NCBI GenBank assembly: GCA_934525845.1
Contig: CAKSZS010000006.1
Coordinates: forward strand, 28,338 to 92,337
Length of the DNA stretch: 64,000 bases
Reading direction: 5' to 3'
From: an uncultured Faecalibacterium sp.
GTDB taxonomy: Bacteria; Bacillota; Clostridia; Oscillospirales; Ruminococcaceae
The notes beneath the pieces are model-generated. The model saw only the letters and a program-made list of their open reading frames with translations. It had not been told where the DNA came from and did not search any database. Below are positions 41,919 to 50,578 of the stretch, one piece after another. The number at the start of each line of letters is the position of its first letter. Position 1 is the first letter of the stretch. The translations under genes were made by a program, and so were the position numbers.

Positions 41919-43001
41919 ATGAAAAAGATGAAAACTGCGTTATGCGGGCTGCTGTGTGCGGCACAGCTGTTCTGCATGGCACCGGCAGCTCTGGCGGAAC
42001 AGGCGGCGGAACTGCCGCTGCTGACCCCGCAGACCACCGTGCAGGAGCTGCACGACAACCCGGTCCTGCAGGCAGCAGGCTTTTATACCTACACCCGGGA
42101 CAAGAGCGAGCGGGACCGGGAAAAGTGGAAGGACCGGCCGCTTTCCGAGTACATGGGCGAAAATGTGGTGGAGGACTGCGTGGCATCGCTGAACCAGCTC
42201 ATGCGCAATTACGAGTCCGGCGTACAGGTCACCTATAAGATCTACACCGATGAGGAGATCGCCCAGGAACCCAGCCGGAACAATGCGGAGCTGTATTATT
42301 TCCCGGCGGATGCCTCCTATGGGAAAACGAAGTATGCGGTGATCCTCTGCGGCAATGTGCTCACCGAGACCGAGGAGGTCAAAGAGGGCACGGCGGCGGC
42401 GTATCAGCTGAACCAGATGGGTTACACGGCATTCGTTCTGCGCTACCGCACCTGGCAGGATATGCACGACGATGCCCCGGCGTATGACCTCGGGCGCGCA
42501 GTGCAGTACATCACGAGCCATGCGGAGCAGTTCAACGTGGATACGGAAGATTACGCCCTCATCGGGCACTCTTCCGGCGGACATCTGGTGGGACTGTTCG
42601 GCGGAAAGCGGCTGGGCTATCAGGAATTCCAGGTGCCCAAGCCCGGTGCCCTCATCATGGCCTATCCGGTCAACTATTTCATGGAGGGCGTTCCCATCTA
42701 TCATACCATCATCGACACCATGGCGCTGGGTCTGCGCTACTACGATTATTCGGTATCCGGCAGCGTGACCAGCGACTATCCGCCGGTGTACTTCTTCTAC
42801 GGCAAGAACGACATTGCCCTCAAGGCCATGTGCTATCCGCTGCAGGGGCCGGCGTTGGAAAAATCCCTGAGGGATCACCATGTGCCGTATCGGGCGGTCG
42901 TTTATGAAAATGCGCCCCACGGCTGCGGCCTGGGCAACGGCACCGATGCGGACGGCTGGCTGAACGACGCCGTGGCGTTCTGGGAACAGCAGACAAAATA
43001 A
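41919..43001 (+). CDS. Exported alpha/beta hydrolase, tandem esterase copy 1
   Basis: A 360-residue hydrolase with a Sec signal peptide (cleavage expected after ALA at about residue 26). A conserved NPVLQAAGFYTYT lead-in is followed by the hydrolase core with nucleophile S218 in IGHSSGGH, an acid likely in YGKNDIA and the histidine in NAPHGCG. ATG 41919 is 9 bases after AGGAGG; a GTG one codon earlier is possible but too close. It is the first of three paralogues in one operon. Likely an esterase on acetylated or acylated glycans outside the cell; substrate not proven. Confidence 0.85.
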   Translation: MKKMKTALCGLLCAAQLFCMAPAALAEQAAELPLLTPQTTVQELHDNPVLQAAGFYTYTRDKSERDREKWKDRPLSEYMGENVVEDCVASLNQLMRNYESGVQVTYKIYTDEEIAQEPSRNNAELYYFPADASYGKTKYAVILCGNVLTETEEVKEGTAAAYQLNQMGYTAFVLRYRTWQDMHDDAPAYDLGRAVQYITSHAEQFNVDTEDYALIGHSSGGHLVGLFGGKRLGYQEFQVPKPGALIMAYPVNYFMEGVPIYHTIIDTMALGLRYYDYSVSGSVTSDYPPVYFFYGKNDIALKAMCYPLQGPALEKSLRDHHVPYRAVVYENAPHGCGLGNGTDADGWLNDAVAFWEQQTK

Positions 43002-43027
43002 ACCGGAACAGAAGGGAGATCCTCATC

Positions 43028-44116
43028 ATGAATCGTAAAATTTCACGCCGGCAGTTCCTGCAGGCATCCGGCGCAGCGGCCGCAGCGCTGGCGATGTCCG
43101 GCCTGCCGCTGACCGCCTTTGCAGACGGCTGTGCGGATGCAAACATCACCACCCAGACCATCATGACCGACATCCACGAGAATCCGAGCCTGAAGGCCAT
43201 CGGCTTTCTGACCTACTCCAAGGATAAATATTTCCCGCAGCGGCAGAAGTGGGCCGACAAGATGCTGGAAGAATATGTGGGCAGCTGGGTGGCAGAGGAC
43301 TGTGCCAACGGCCTGAACCTGATGATCGAAAACTACAACAACGGCGTCCCGGTGGCGCATAAGATCTATTCGGCAGAGGAGATCGCGGCGGACAGCTCGA
43401 AAGAGGACGCATCGATCTATTACTTCCCGGCGGAAACGGCCGGCGCAAAGTATGCGCTGATCCTCAGCGGCAATGTAGGAACCAAGACCGCCGAGATGAA
43501 GGAATGCGTCTCCACCGCCTACTGCCTGCACGAAATGGGCTATGCGGCCTTTGTCATGCGCTACCGCGTCTGGCCGGAGAACGATGACAACGCGCCGCTG
43601 GAAGATGTGGGCCATGCCATCCGCTACATCACCGATCATGCGGCGGAATTCGGGGTGCAGGCGGAACAGTATGCCGTCCTGGGCCACTCGTCCGGCGGCC
43701 ACATCACCGGCATTTTCGGCTCCGACCAGCTGGGCTACAAGAACTACGGCGTTCCCAAGCCGGGTGCGCTCATCCTGGCCTACCCGGTCGTCAACTTCTC
43801 GGAGGCGGAACCCGTTTACCATGTGGCGGTGGACTGCGCAAAGCCCGGGCTGTGCTACTACCAGCTCAGCGTATCGGCGGCGGTCACCGATGATTTTCCG
43901 CCGGTGTACTTCTGGTACGGCAAAGACGATCTGCTGCTCATCGCGCTGAACTATCAGCTGCAGGGGCCGGCGCTGCGCCGGGCACTCATCCGGCACCATG
44001 TGCCGTACAAAGAAGTGGTCTATGACCATGCGGCGCACGGCATCGGCCTGGCCAACGGCACGGAAGCCGAGGGCTGGCTGAACGATGCAGCTGCCTTCTG
44101 GGAAGAACAGACCTGA
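43028..44116 (+). CDS. Exported alpha/beta hydrolase, tandem esterase copy 2 (Tat signal)
   Basis: A 362-residue paralogue of its neighbours with a twin-arginine signal, SRRQFLQAS (R7-R8), ending near AFA (about residue 32). It keeps NPSLKAIGFLTYS, nucleophile S221 in LGHSSGGH, WYGKDDLL and the histidine in HAAHGIG. It begins 26 bases after copy 1 and ends 23 bases before copy 3. Use of a different export route than copy 1 suggests a cofactor or folding difference, or simply a swapped signal. Confidence 0.85.
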   Translation: MNRKISRRQFLQASGAAAAALAMSGLPLTAFADGCADANITTQTIMTDIHENPSLKAIGFLTYSKDKYFPQRQKWADKMLEEYVGSWVAEDCANGLNLMIENYNNGVPVAHKIYSAEEIAADSSKEDASIYYFPAETAGAKYALILSGNVGTKTAEMKECVSTAYCLHEMGYAAFVMRYRVWPENDDNAPLEDVGHAIRYITDHAAEFGVQAEQYAVLGHSSGGHITGIFGSDQLGYKNYGVPKPGALILAYPVVNFSEAEPVYHVAVDCAKPGLCYYQLSVSAAVTDDFPPVYFWYGKDDLLLIALNYQLQGPALRRALIRHHVPYKEVVYDHAAHGIGLANGTEAEGWLNDAAAFWEEQT

Positions 44117-44139
44117 ACGACAAAAAGGGGGACACTGCA

Positions 44140-45210
44140 TTGAGAAAGATCTTTTCGGCCCTGCTTGCGGGGCTGCTGCTTGCGGGATGTCTGGCGCTGC
44201 CTGCGGCAGCAGAAGCGTACGGAGCACCGGACATTACACCTGCCACGAAAATGGAGGACATCCGCCAGAATCCCAGCATTCTGGGGGCAGGCATTTTTAC
44301 CTACTCGCTGGACCAGTACCGGCCGCTGGACCGGATGTACTGGAACGGGCAGACGCTGGAAAAGCTTTCCAACCGCTTTACGGCATGGGATACGGCCAAG
44401 GGCCTGAACTTTCTCATTGAGCAGTACAATGCCGGGCAGCAGGTGACCTACCCGCTCTACACCAAAGAGGAGATCCGGAAGGACTGGACCCGCCGGGATG
44501 CGGAACTCTATTATTTCCCGGCGGAGCAGCCCAACGGAAAATATCTTCTCATCATTCCCGGCAACGCGATGGTCGTCAGTGCGGAACTGCGAGAGGGTGT
44601 TTCCTCGGCGTGGAACCTGCACGAGATGGGCTATACCTGCTTTGTCCTGCGCTACCGCATCGGTGCAAAGGCCTCCAACAATGCGCCGCTGGAAGATGTG
44701 GCCCGCGCCGTCCGGTACATCACAGACCATGCGGAGCAGTTCCAGGTGCAGCCGGAAGAGTATGCCATCCTGGGCTATTCCTCCGGCGGGCAGATCGCAG
44801 GCCTGTTTGCTTCGGACAAGCTGGGCTACAAGACCTATGGACTGAACAAGCCGGGAGCACTGCTGCTGGGCTATCCGGTCAATACCTTTCTGGAGTTCAA
44901 GCCGGTGTTCAATATGATCATCGACCCGTTCATGGTAAAGCAGAACTACTACGATCTGACCCTTTCCAACTACATCACGCCGGATTATCCGCCGACCTAT
45001 CACTGGTACGGCAAAAACGACATCACCCTGAAAACCATGTGTCTGACGGCGCAGGGGCCGAGGCTGGAAAATGCTCTGCAGAAAAACGGCATCGTCCATC
45101 ATTACACGGTCTACAGCGATGCGCCCCACGCCATTGGTGCAGGCAAGGGCACCGATGCCGAAGGTTGGCTGCAGGATGCGGTGGCGTTCTGGGAGGAACA
45201 GACCGCCTGA
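44140..45210 (+). CDS. Exported alpha/beta hydrolase, tandem esterase copy 3 (lipoprotein-like signal)
   Basis: A 356-residue paralogue starting with TTG at 44140, 8 bases after AAAAGGGGG; no ATG is better placed. The signal MRKIFSALLAGLLLAGC gives a possible lipobox with C17, though cleavage after AAAEA is also possible. Core residues are S214 in LGYSSGGQ, WYGKNDIT and the histidine in DAPHAIG. The histidine-bearing SGGH of the other copies is SGGQ here. It closes the intact part of the array; a short fourth remnant follows. Confidence 0.83.
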   Translation: MRKIFSALLAGLLLAGCLALPAAAEAYGAPDITPATKMEDIRQNPSILGAGIFTYSLDQYRPLDRMYWNGQTLEKLSNRFTAWDTAKGLNFLIEQYNAGQQVTYPLYTKEEIRKDWTRRDAELYYFPAEQPNGKYLLIIPGNAMVVSAELREGVSSAWNLHEMGYTCFVLRYRIGAKASNNAPLEDVARAVRYITDHAEQFQVQPEEYAILGYSSGGQIAGLFASDKLGYKTYGLNKPGALLLGYPVNTFLEFKPVFNMIIDPFMVKQNYYDLTLSNYITPDYPPTYHWYGKNDITLKTMCLTAQGPRLENALQKNGIVHHYTVYSDAPHAIGAGKGTDAEGWLQDAVAFWEEQTA

Positions 45211-45262
45211 TGCGGGTGGGGTCGCATTCCCCCGTTGTTTCGGGACAGAACGGTGGTAGAAC

Positions 45263-45343
45263 AGGCGCGTCGGCACCAAGAACGGTACCGACGCGGAAGC
45301 CCGGTATAAGGATGTCGCAGACTTCTGGAGCCGAAACAGATAA
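45263..45343 (+). pseudogene. C-terminal remnant of a fourth tandem esterase
   Basis: In one frame the DNA reads VGTKNGTDAEARYKDVADFW then SRNR and stop, matching the C-terminal GLGNGTDADGWLNDAVAFWE of copies 1-3. No upstream hydrolase core or start is present, and an in-frame TAG lies at 45257. It is the end of a lost fourth copy. Confidence 0.7.
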
Positions 45344-45372
45344 GCAGACAAACGAAACAGATAAGCAGACAA
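45332..45372 (+). repeat. Two-unit tandem repeat before the transglutaminase gene
   Basis: CGAAACAGATAAGCAGACAAA occurs as two adjacent near-identical 21-base units overlapping the esterase remnant end and leading into the AAAGGAG ribosome site of the next gene. Confidence 0.8.
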
Positions 45373-45385
45373 AGGAGAAACGGAT

Positions 45386-46849
45386 ATGGAAAACAAAAAT
45401 GAAATTTTCGCCGCCGCAAACGCCGCTTTGCCGGATCCCATCCGCCGCCTGTACGAAGCAGGGTATTATCAGAAAGCCGGGTTGAAGCTGGTCTCATACT
45501 ACCTCCATGCCGCCGCCGACCGGTACCGGAATCAGCCGCAGGAAGCACCGGATCGGCCGGAAGATCCCGTCTCTGAGGATCTCAGGGAGAAACAGACCAT
45601 CGTGGAAGTGTGGGCTGAGCGGATGGACCGGCTGCAAGCAGAATATACGGTCAGCCGCAGGCAGGCGATCAAGATCCTGCAGGAGCTGGTGCGGGACTTC
45701 ACCCCGAAGGAATTCGACCAGCTGGATGCGCAGGAGCAGATGGACTGGCGCTTCATCGAAGGGAAAAAGCGGTATATCCGTTCGTTTGCAGACACCCTGC
45801 TGGCTACCCATCCCGACCTGGCGGCCCGCCAGATCGACCCGCCCGCAAAGATGCCCAGCTGGGAGCGGTACGCGCCGCAGCGGGAAGAAATGCAGAAGGC
45901 TGGTTCGGTCAGCGCGGACATTGCCATGCAGGCCAGCATCCGGATCGCAGACGAGACCTTCGGCTGCCTCCTGAAAAAGGCGAAGGAAGAGGGCCGTGAT
46001 GCGGTGCACGTCCGGGCCTGGCTGCCCATCCCCGCGGCCTGTCCGGCACAGAGCAGGATCACGCTGGATGCTTTTTCCGAGCCGCCTGCGTCCATTGCCC
46101 CGGAGGATGCGCCCCAGCGCACCGTGTACTGGGAAGCGGATCTGACCGAGAACCGGAGCTTCACGGTACAGTACAGCTACCGCAGCACGGCCTATTATGC
46201 AGACCCCATGGCGGTCCGGGCGGATCCGGTGCAGCCTGCGTTCTGTACGGAAGAGGAACTGCCGCATCTGGAGTTCACGCCGTATCTGCGGTCTCTGGCC
46301 GCACAGATCACCAAGGGCACTGCGGATCCGGTGCAGAAGGCGCGGCGCATCTACGATTATGTGACCCTCAATGTGCACTATTTCTTCCAGCCGCCCTACA
46401 TCGTACATGAGAACATTGCAGACAGCTGTGCCCGCAACCTGCACGGCGACTGCGGCATGATGGCGGCTCTGTTCATCGCGCTGTGCCGCATCTCCGGCAT
46501 CCCGGCGCAGTGGCAGAGCGGTCTGGTGGCGCGGCCGGAACTGGCCGGCTGCCACGACTGGGCAATGTTCTACATTGCACCCAAGGGCTGGATGTACGCC
46601 GACTGCTCGGCCGGTGCCTCCATGGCGCGGGCCGGCAACGAGGTGATGCGGCTGCACTACTTCGGCAATCTGGATACCGACCGCATGGTGGCAAATCGTG
46701 CCCTGAGCGCGCCGCTCACCCCGCCGATGGAGACCCTCCGCGCCGACCCCTGTGACAATCAGGTGGGCGAGCTGGAAGCGGACGGCCACGGCCTGTACGG
46801 GGCCTGCGTGGTGACTGAGCAGAAAGTCCTGTCCCATCGCACCGTCTGA
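45386..46849 (+). CDS. Transglutaminase-like cysteine protease-fold protein
   Basis: A 487-residue protein without signal peptide. The N-terminal half is helical and charged; a beta-rich middle (about 195-290) leads to a transglutaminase core with triad C356 in GDCGMMAALF, H390 in GCHDWAMF and D406 in MYADCS. Such proteins in bacteria are usually peptidases or amidases rather than crosslinkers. It has AAGGAG before the ATG and follows the esterase array, maybe in the same transcript. Confidence 0.82.
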   Translation: MENKNEIFAAANAALPDPIRRLYEAGYYQKAGLKLVSYYLHAAADRYRNQPQEAPDRPEDPVSEDLREKQTIVEVWAERMDRLQAEYTVSRRQAIKILQELVRDFTPKEFDQLDAQEQMDWRFIEGKKRYIRSFADTLLATHPDLAARQIDPPAKMPSWERYAPQREEMQKAGSVSADIAMQASIRIADETFGCLLKKAKEEGRDAVHVRAWLPIPAACPAQSRITLDAFSEPPASIAPEDAPQRTVYWEADLTENRSFTVQYSYRSTAYYADPMAVRADPVQPAFCTEEELPHLEFTPYLRSLAAQITKGTADPVQKARRIYDYVTLNVHYFFQPPYIVHENIADSCARNLHGDCGMMAALFIALCRISGIPAQWQSGLVARPELAGCHDWAMFYIAPKGWMYADCSAGASMARAGNEVMRLHYFGNLDTDRMVANRALSAPLTPPMETLRADPCDNQVGELEADGHGLYGACVVTEQKVLSHRTV

Positions 46850-46904
46850 AAAAACGGCCGCTGAACCGCAGGAAACAGCAAAAACAACATCGCATCAACA
46901 CATT

Positions 46905-46946
46905 CCCGGGCTGTGCAGCTGCATGGCCCGGCTTTGTGTTTTTTAA
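46905..46946 (+). terminator. Terminator after the transglutaminase-like gene
   Basis: Stem CCGGGC / GCCCGG enclosing the GTGCAGCTGCAT loop, followed by TTTGTGTTTTTT, only about 20 bases before rmuC. Confidence 0.75.
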
Positions 46947-46967
46947 ATTTTCCGTTGGAGGTTCAAA

Positions 46968-48305
46968 ATGGAATTCTTATCGTTGCTTTATACGGTGCTG
47001 CTGGTGGCCATCTGCCTGCAGCAGGCGGTGCTGCTGTACCGCTCCGGCAAGCCTGCTGCCCGGCAGGACAACGCGGAACTGAAAGTCTGGCTGCAGCAGC
47101 AGCTGGAGGCGCAGAACAAGCTGTTTGCACAGAAACAGGCCGAACTTGCCAAGCAGAATTATGATGCCATGCGCGGCATCAGCGAGACCCTGCAGACGGC
47201 CGTGCAGGGCATGAGCAACACCCTGAACGCCGGGCAGAGTGCCCAGCAGCAGACTATGGAACAGCGTCTGCAGGGATTGGAGGAATCCAATGCCCGCAGG
47301 CTGGATGAGATGCGCAAAACGCTGGAGACCGGCATGGCGGCGCTGCAGACGCAGAATGCCCGGAAGCTGGACGAGATCCGCCATACGGTGGATGAGCAGC
47401 TGCAGGATGCCTTGCAGAAACGGGTGACCGAGAGCTTCAAAACGGTGAACGAGCAGCTGGAGCAGGTCTATAAGGGGCTGGGCGAGATGCAGAGTCTGGC
47501 GTCCGATGTGGGCGGCCTGAAGCAGGTGCTGTCCGGCGTCAAGACCCGCGGCATCCTGGGCGAGATCCAGCTGGGGGCCATTCTGGAAGAGATCCTGGCC
47601 CCGGAACAGTACGAGACCAATGTGGCCACCATCCCGGGCAGCACCCAGCGGGTGGAGTATGCCATCAAGATGCCGGGTGCCGACGGCGGCAGCGTCTGGC
47701 TGCCCATCGACTCCAAGTTCCCCGGGGATACCTATGCCCACCTGCAGGATGCACAGGCGTCCGGCGATGCACAGGCCGTGGAAAATGCCCGCCGCGCGCT
47801 GGAACTGGTCCTGCGCAGTGAGGCCAAGGACATCCGCGAAAAGTATGTGGAGGTGCCCTATACCACCGCGTTCGGCATCCTGTTCCTGCCCTTTGAGGGG
47901 CTGTATGCCGAGGTGGTCAACGCCGGTCTGCTGGAAGCGCTGCAGCGGGATTATCAGGTGAACGTGGCAGGCCCCAGCACCATGGCTGCGCTGCTCAACA
48001 GCCTGCAGATGGGCTTCCGGACCCTTGCCATCCAGAAGCGTTCCGGTGAGGTGTGGCAGCTGCTGGGAGCCGTCAAGACGGAATTTGACAAGTTCGGGCA
48101 GGGACTGACCAAGATGCAGCAGCGTCTGCGCCAGACGGACGAAGAACTGGACAACCTCATCGGGGTGCGCAGCCGTGCCATCAGCCGGAAACTGCGCGCG
48201 GTCCAGACCCTGGACGAGGCCAGCGCCGCCGCCCTGCTGGAACTGGACGCCGAACCGGGCCGTCCGGCCGCCGCACGCCTGCCGGAGAGCGGAGAAACTT
48301 CCTGA
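46968..48305 (+). CDS. rmuC: DNA recombination protein RmuC
   Basis: A 445-residue protein with an N-terminal membrane helix (2-20), a long coiled coil rich in Gln/Glu (35-175) and the RmuC nuclease-like core (about 180-400) with GVKTRGILGEIQLGAILEEIL, VWLPIDSKFPGD and VAGPSTMAALLNSLQMGFR. RmuC limits DNA rearrangement in Escherichia coli. TTGGAGG precedes the ATG. It comes right after a terminator, so its own promoter must overlap that region or read-through occurs. Confidence 0.95.
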   Translation: MEFLSLLYTVLLVAICLQQAVLLYRSGKPAARQDNAELKVWLQQQLEAQNKLFAQKQAELAKQNYDAMRGISETLQTAVQGMSNTLNAGQSAQQQTMEQRLQGLEESNARRLDEMRKTLETGMAALQTQNARKLDEIRHTVDEQLQDALQKRVTESFKTVNEQLEQVYKGLGEMQSLASDVGGLKQVLSGVKTRGILGEIQLGAILEEILAPEQYETNVATIPGSTQRVEYAIKMPGADGGSVWLPIDSKFPGDTYAHLQDAQASGDAQAVENARRALELVLRSEAKDIREKYVEVPYTTAFGILFLPFEGLYAEVVNAGLLEALQRDYQVNVAGPSTMAALLNSLQMGFRTLAIQKRSGEVWQLLGAVKTEFDKFGQGLTKMQQRLRQTDEELDNLIGVRSRAISRKLRAVQTLDEASAAALLELDAEPGRPAAARLPESGETS

Positions 48306-48315
48306 ACCATACAGA

Positions 48316-48360
48316 ACAAAGAGCTGCCGCACAGCATACTGTGCGGCAGCTCTTTTTCAG
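48316..48360. terminator. Terminator between rmuC and the YcxB-like gene
   Basis: Stem AAAGAGCTGCCGCACAG / CTGTGCGGCAGCTCTTT usable on both strands. Confidence 0.9.
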
Positions 48361-48385
48361 GATGTACGGATGGATCTCCGGCCGG

Positions 48386-48919
48386 TCACGCCTTCCGGCA
48401 GTCGTGCAGCTTTTCAGCCGGCAGCTTTTCCTGCAGCAGCTGCCACACGGCCTCGGTGCGCTGGTTCAGCAGAAAGGCCTTGCTCTTTTCCACATAGAGA
48501 TACACGGCGTCTGCGGTGCGGTAGGCACAATAGATCGTATCCCATGCATGACATTCGGTCGGCTCCTGCTTATCCTGGCTGCCCACCATCCACACGGCTG
48601 CGCCGTCATCCGACAGCTCGGTGCGGTAGAACGGGCGGGGAAGCTTCATCCGCTTGATCTGCTGGGTCAGACTGCGGAAGTAGAACCCGAAGTAGGCCAG
48701 CGGAAGGCCGAAGGCTACAATGGCCAGCACGGCGGTCAGCAGGCCGGCACCCTCGCGTTTGCCGATCTGACTCATGCAGACGCCGGAAAAAACCAGCATG
48801 ATCGCACAGAAAATGGCCGGACGAAGCCAGGCTTTGTTGTGGCGGAATACATCAAACACCGCAAAATCGCGGAAGCCCTGTTCGTCCATCTGGGTAGAAA
48901 CGGAAATTGTCTGGGACAT
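48386..48919 (-). CDS. YcxB-like membrane protein
   Basis: A 177-residue protein with two hydrophobic segments in the first 85 residues (WLRPAIFCAIMLVFSGV and LLTAVLAIVAFGLPLAYF) followed by a cytoplasmic domain with YRTELSDDGAAVW, WDTIYCAYRTADAVYLYV and KAFLLNQ. This order matches the YcxB/YokE-type C-terminal domain found in many small Firmicute membrane proteins of unknown role. Start 48919 follows GGAGG. Single-gene unit. Confidence 0.75.
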   Translation of the reverse strand: MSQTISVSTQMDEQGFRDFAVFDVFRHNKAWLRPAIFCAIMLVFSGVCMSQIGKREGAGLLTAVLAIVAFGLPLAYFGFYFRSLTQQIKRMKLPRPFYRTELSDDGAAVWMVGSQDKQEPTECHAWDTIYCAYRTADAVYLYVEKSKAFLLNQRTEAVWQLLQEKLPAEKLHDCRKA

Positions 48920-48978
48920 GAAGTCGCCTCCTTTTTTGGCATAGTAACACATTTGTACACAACAAGCAAGCCTGAATC

Positions 48979-49008
48979 TTGCAAATGTGCCGCAAATCGT
49001 GGTAGAAT
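48979..49008 (+). promoter_or_regulatory. Promoter of the sensor-kinase operon
   Basis: TTGCAA (48979-48984), 18-base spacer, TAGAAT (49003-49008). Confidence 0.65.
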
Positions 49009-49042
49009 AAGATGTTATTCGGGGAAAGGAGACGTGCAGACC

Positions 49043-50578
49043 TTGGAGAAAAAAGGAAAGCTCCGCCGCATCACGCTGAAAGAGCGCATGATCCTGTGTC
49101 TGGCGGCGTTTTTTGCGGCGCTGGGCGTGCAGATCGCCCTCAGCGGCTACCAGTCCACGGCGGTGCAGGCCGTGCTGGATCAGCAGATGGGCTGCTTCCA
49201 CGCCATCAGCCGGTTTCAGGGCGGCGTGGAAAACGCCATCGGTGCGCTGGAAGACTACCGCTGGGAGAGCGGGGAAGGGGAGGATGTGCTCGACCGCCTG
49301 AAAACGGCGCAGTCCACCTGCAACGCCTGGCTGTGGCGCATCGAGACCGGGATGGACGGGCTGGAAAATGTCAGTGACGAACAGCGGGTGCTGTACGGTG
49401 CCGTGCAGACCACCTACCGCACCTACACCGGCCTGCTGGAGGAACTGGAACAGGACCTGACCGAAGGGCGGGACGCGGACGGTTCCCAGCTGTACTACAG
49501 CCGGGTGTCCCCCTGCGGCGGCTATCTGAGCCAGTACACCCTGCAGCTTCTGGAGACCTCCATCCTGGATGCCCAGAGCAGCTACACCGAACTTTCCGCC
49601 CTGAACGAGCGGATCAACCTGCTGCAGACCGTGGTGGTGGGCATCTGCGTTGCGCTGGGCTGCATCACCGGTATGATGGTCATGCGGCTGCTGACCCCGG
49701 TGCAGCAGATGATCGTGGCCTCCCGCGCCATCGGACGCAGTGAGTTTGACACGCCGGACATCCCCATCCCCAAACAGCCGGAGATCGGCCAGCTGGCCGA
49801 GAGCTTCAACCGCATGAAGCACTCCATGGCGCAGCAGGTGAGCACCCTGCAGGAGAAAAACGAGATCGAGCGGGAACTGCACCGGCAGAAGACCCAGGCG
49901 CTGGAACTGCAGAACCGCATGGAGCGCAGCCGATTGCAGCAGCTGCGCAGCCAGATCGATCCGCATTTCCTGTTCAATACCCTGAACGTCATCCAGCAGA
50001 CCGCCGCCACCGAGAAAGGCTACCGCACCCAGGCGCTTATCATGGCGCTGTCCCATCTGCTGCGGTACAGCCTGATGAGCAACGACGAACAGGTGCCCCT
50101 TTCCCGGGAGGTGCGCATCGTGGACGAATATTACTCCATCTATCATGTGCGGTTCGGCGAGCGGGTGCAGATGGAGTGGCGCATCTCGGATTCGCTGGAC
50201 ATGACCGAGACGATGGTGCCGTCCTTTATCCTGCAGCCCATTGTGGAAAACGCCTTCAAGCACGGCATCTGCCCCAAGGAAGAGGGCGGCATCGTGCGCA
50301 TCCGCATCGTGCCATTGCGGGAGAAGGGGCTGCTGTGCATCCGCATTCTGGACAACGGCATGGGCATTCAGCCGGCGCAGCTGCAGGAACTGCGGGCGGC
50401 GCTGGCACAGCGCGGCAGTGAGCGCAGTGAGCACATCGGGATCTATAATGTGGCGGCACGCCTGCATCTGCTGGATGCACGCTGCCGTCTGGTGGTGCAC
50501 AGCCGACCCGGACAGGGTACTGCCGTGGTGCTGTATCTGCCCCTTGTGGAAAATGAAGAGGAGGAATTGGAAGAATGA
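49043..50578 (+). CDS. Sensor histidine kinase of the LytS/YesM type
   Basis: A 511-residue membrane kinase: TM1 (about 15-34), an extracytoplasmic helical sensor (35-190), TM2 (about 195-215), HAMP (to about 270), a coiled coil and a His_kinase domain with phospho-acceptor H308 in IDPHFLFNT, then an HATPase with VENAFKHG and DNGMGI. YesM-type kinases usually sense carbohydrates. No ATG fits; TTG 49043 is preferred (AAAGGAG about 11 bases upstream) over GTG 49034, which is too close to the ribosome site. It overlaps the regulator gene by 4 bases. Confidence 0.92.
   Translation: MEKKGKLRRITLKERMILCLAAFFAALGVQIALSGYQSTAVQAVLDQQMGCFHAISRFQGGVENAIGALEDYRWESGEGEDVLDRLKTAQSTCNAWLWRIETGMDGLENVSDEQRVLYGAVQTTYRTYTGLLEELEQDLTEGRDADGSQLYYSRVSPCGGYLSQYTLQLLETSILDAQSSYTELSALNERINLLQTVVVGICVALGCITGMMVMRLLTPVQQMIVASRAIGRSEFDTPDIPIPKQPEIGQLAESFNRMKHSMAQQVSTLQEKNEIERELHRQKTQALELQNRMERSRLQQLRSQIDPHFLFNTLNVIQQTAATEKGYRTQALIMALSHLLRYSLMSNDEQVPLSREVRIVDEYYSIYHVRFGERVQMEWRISDSLDMTETMVPSFILQPIVENAFKHGICPKEEGGIVRIRIVPLREKGLLCIRILDNGMGIQPAQLQELRAALAQRGSERSEHIGIYNVAARLHLLDARCRLVVHSRPGQGTAVVLYLPLVENEEEELEE

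Noticed and set aside
45332..45372. Possible CRISPR-like repeat
   Set aside because: There are only two adjacent 21-base units with no spacers; no CRISPR array is present in the window.
49034..49036. GTG start for the sensor kinase
   Set aside because: It lies only 2 bases from the ribosome site; the TTG at 49043 is better spaced.
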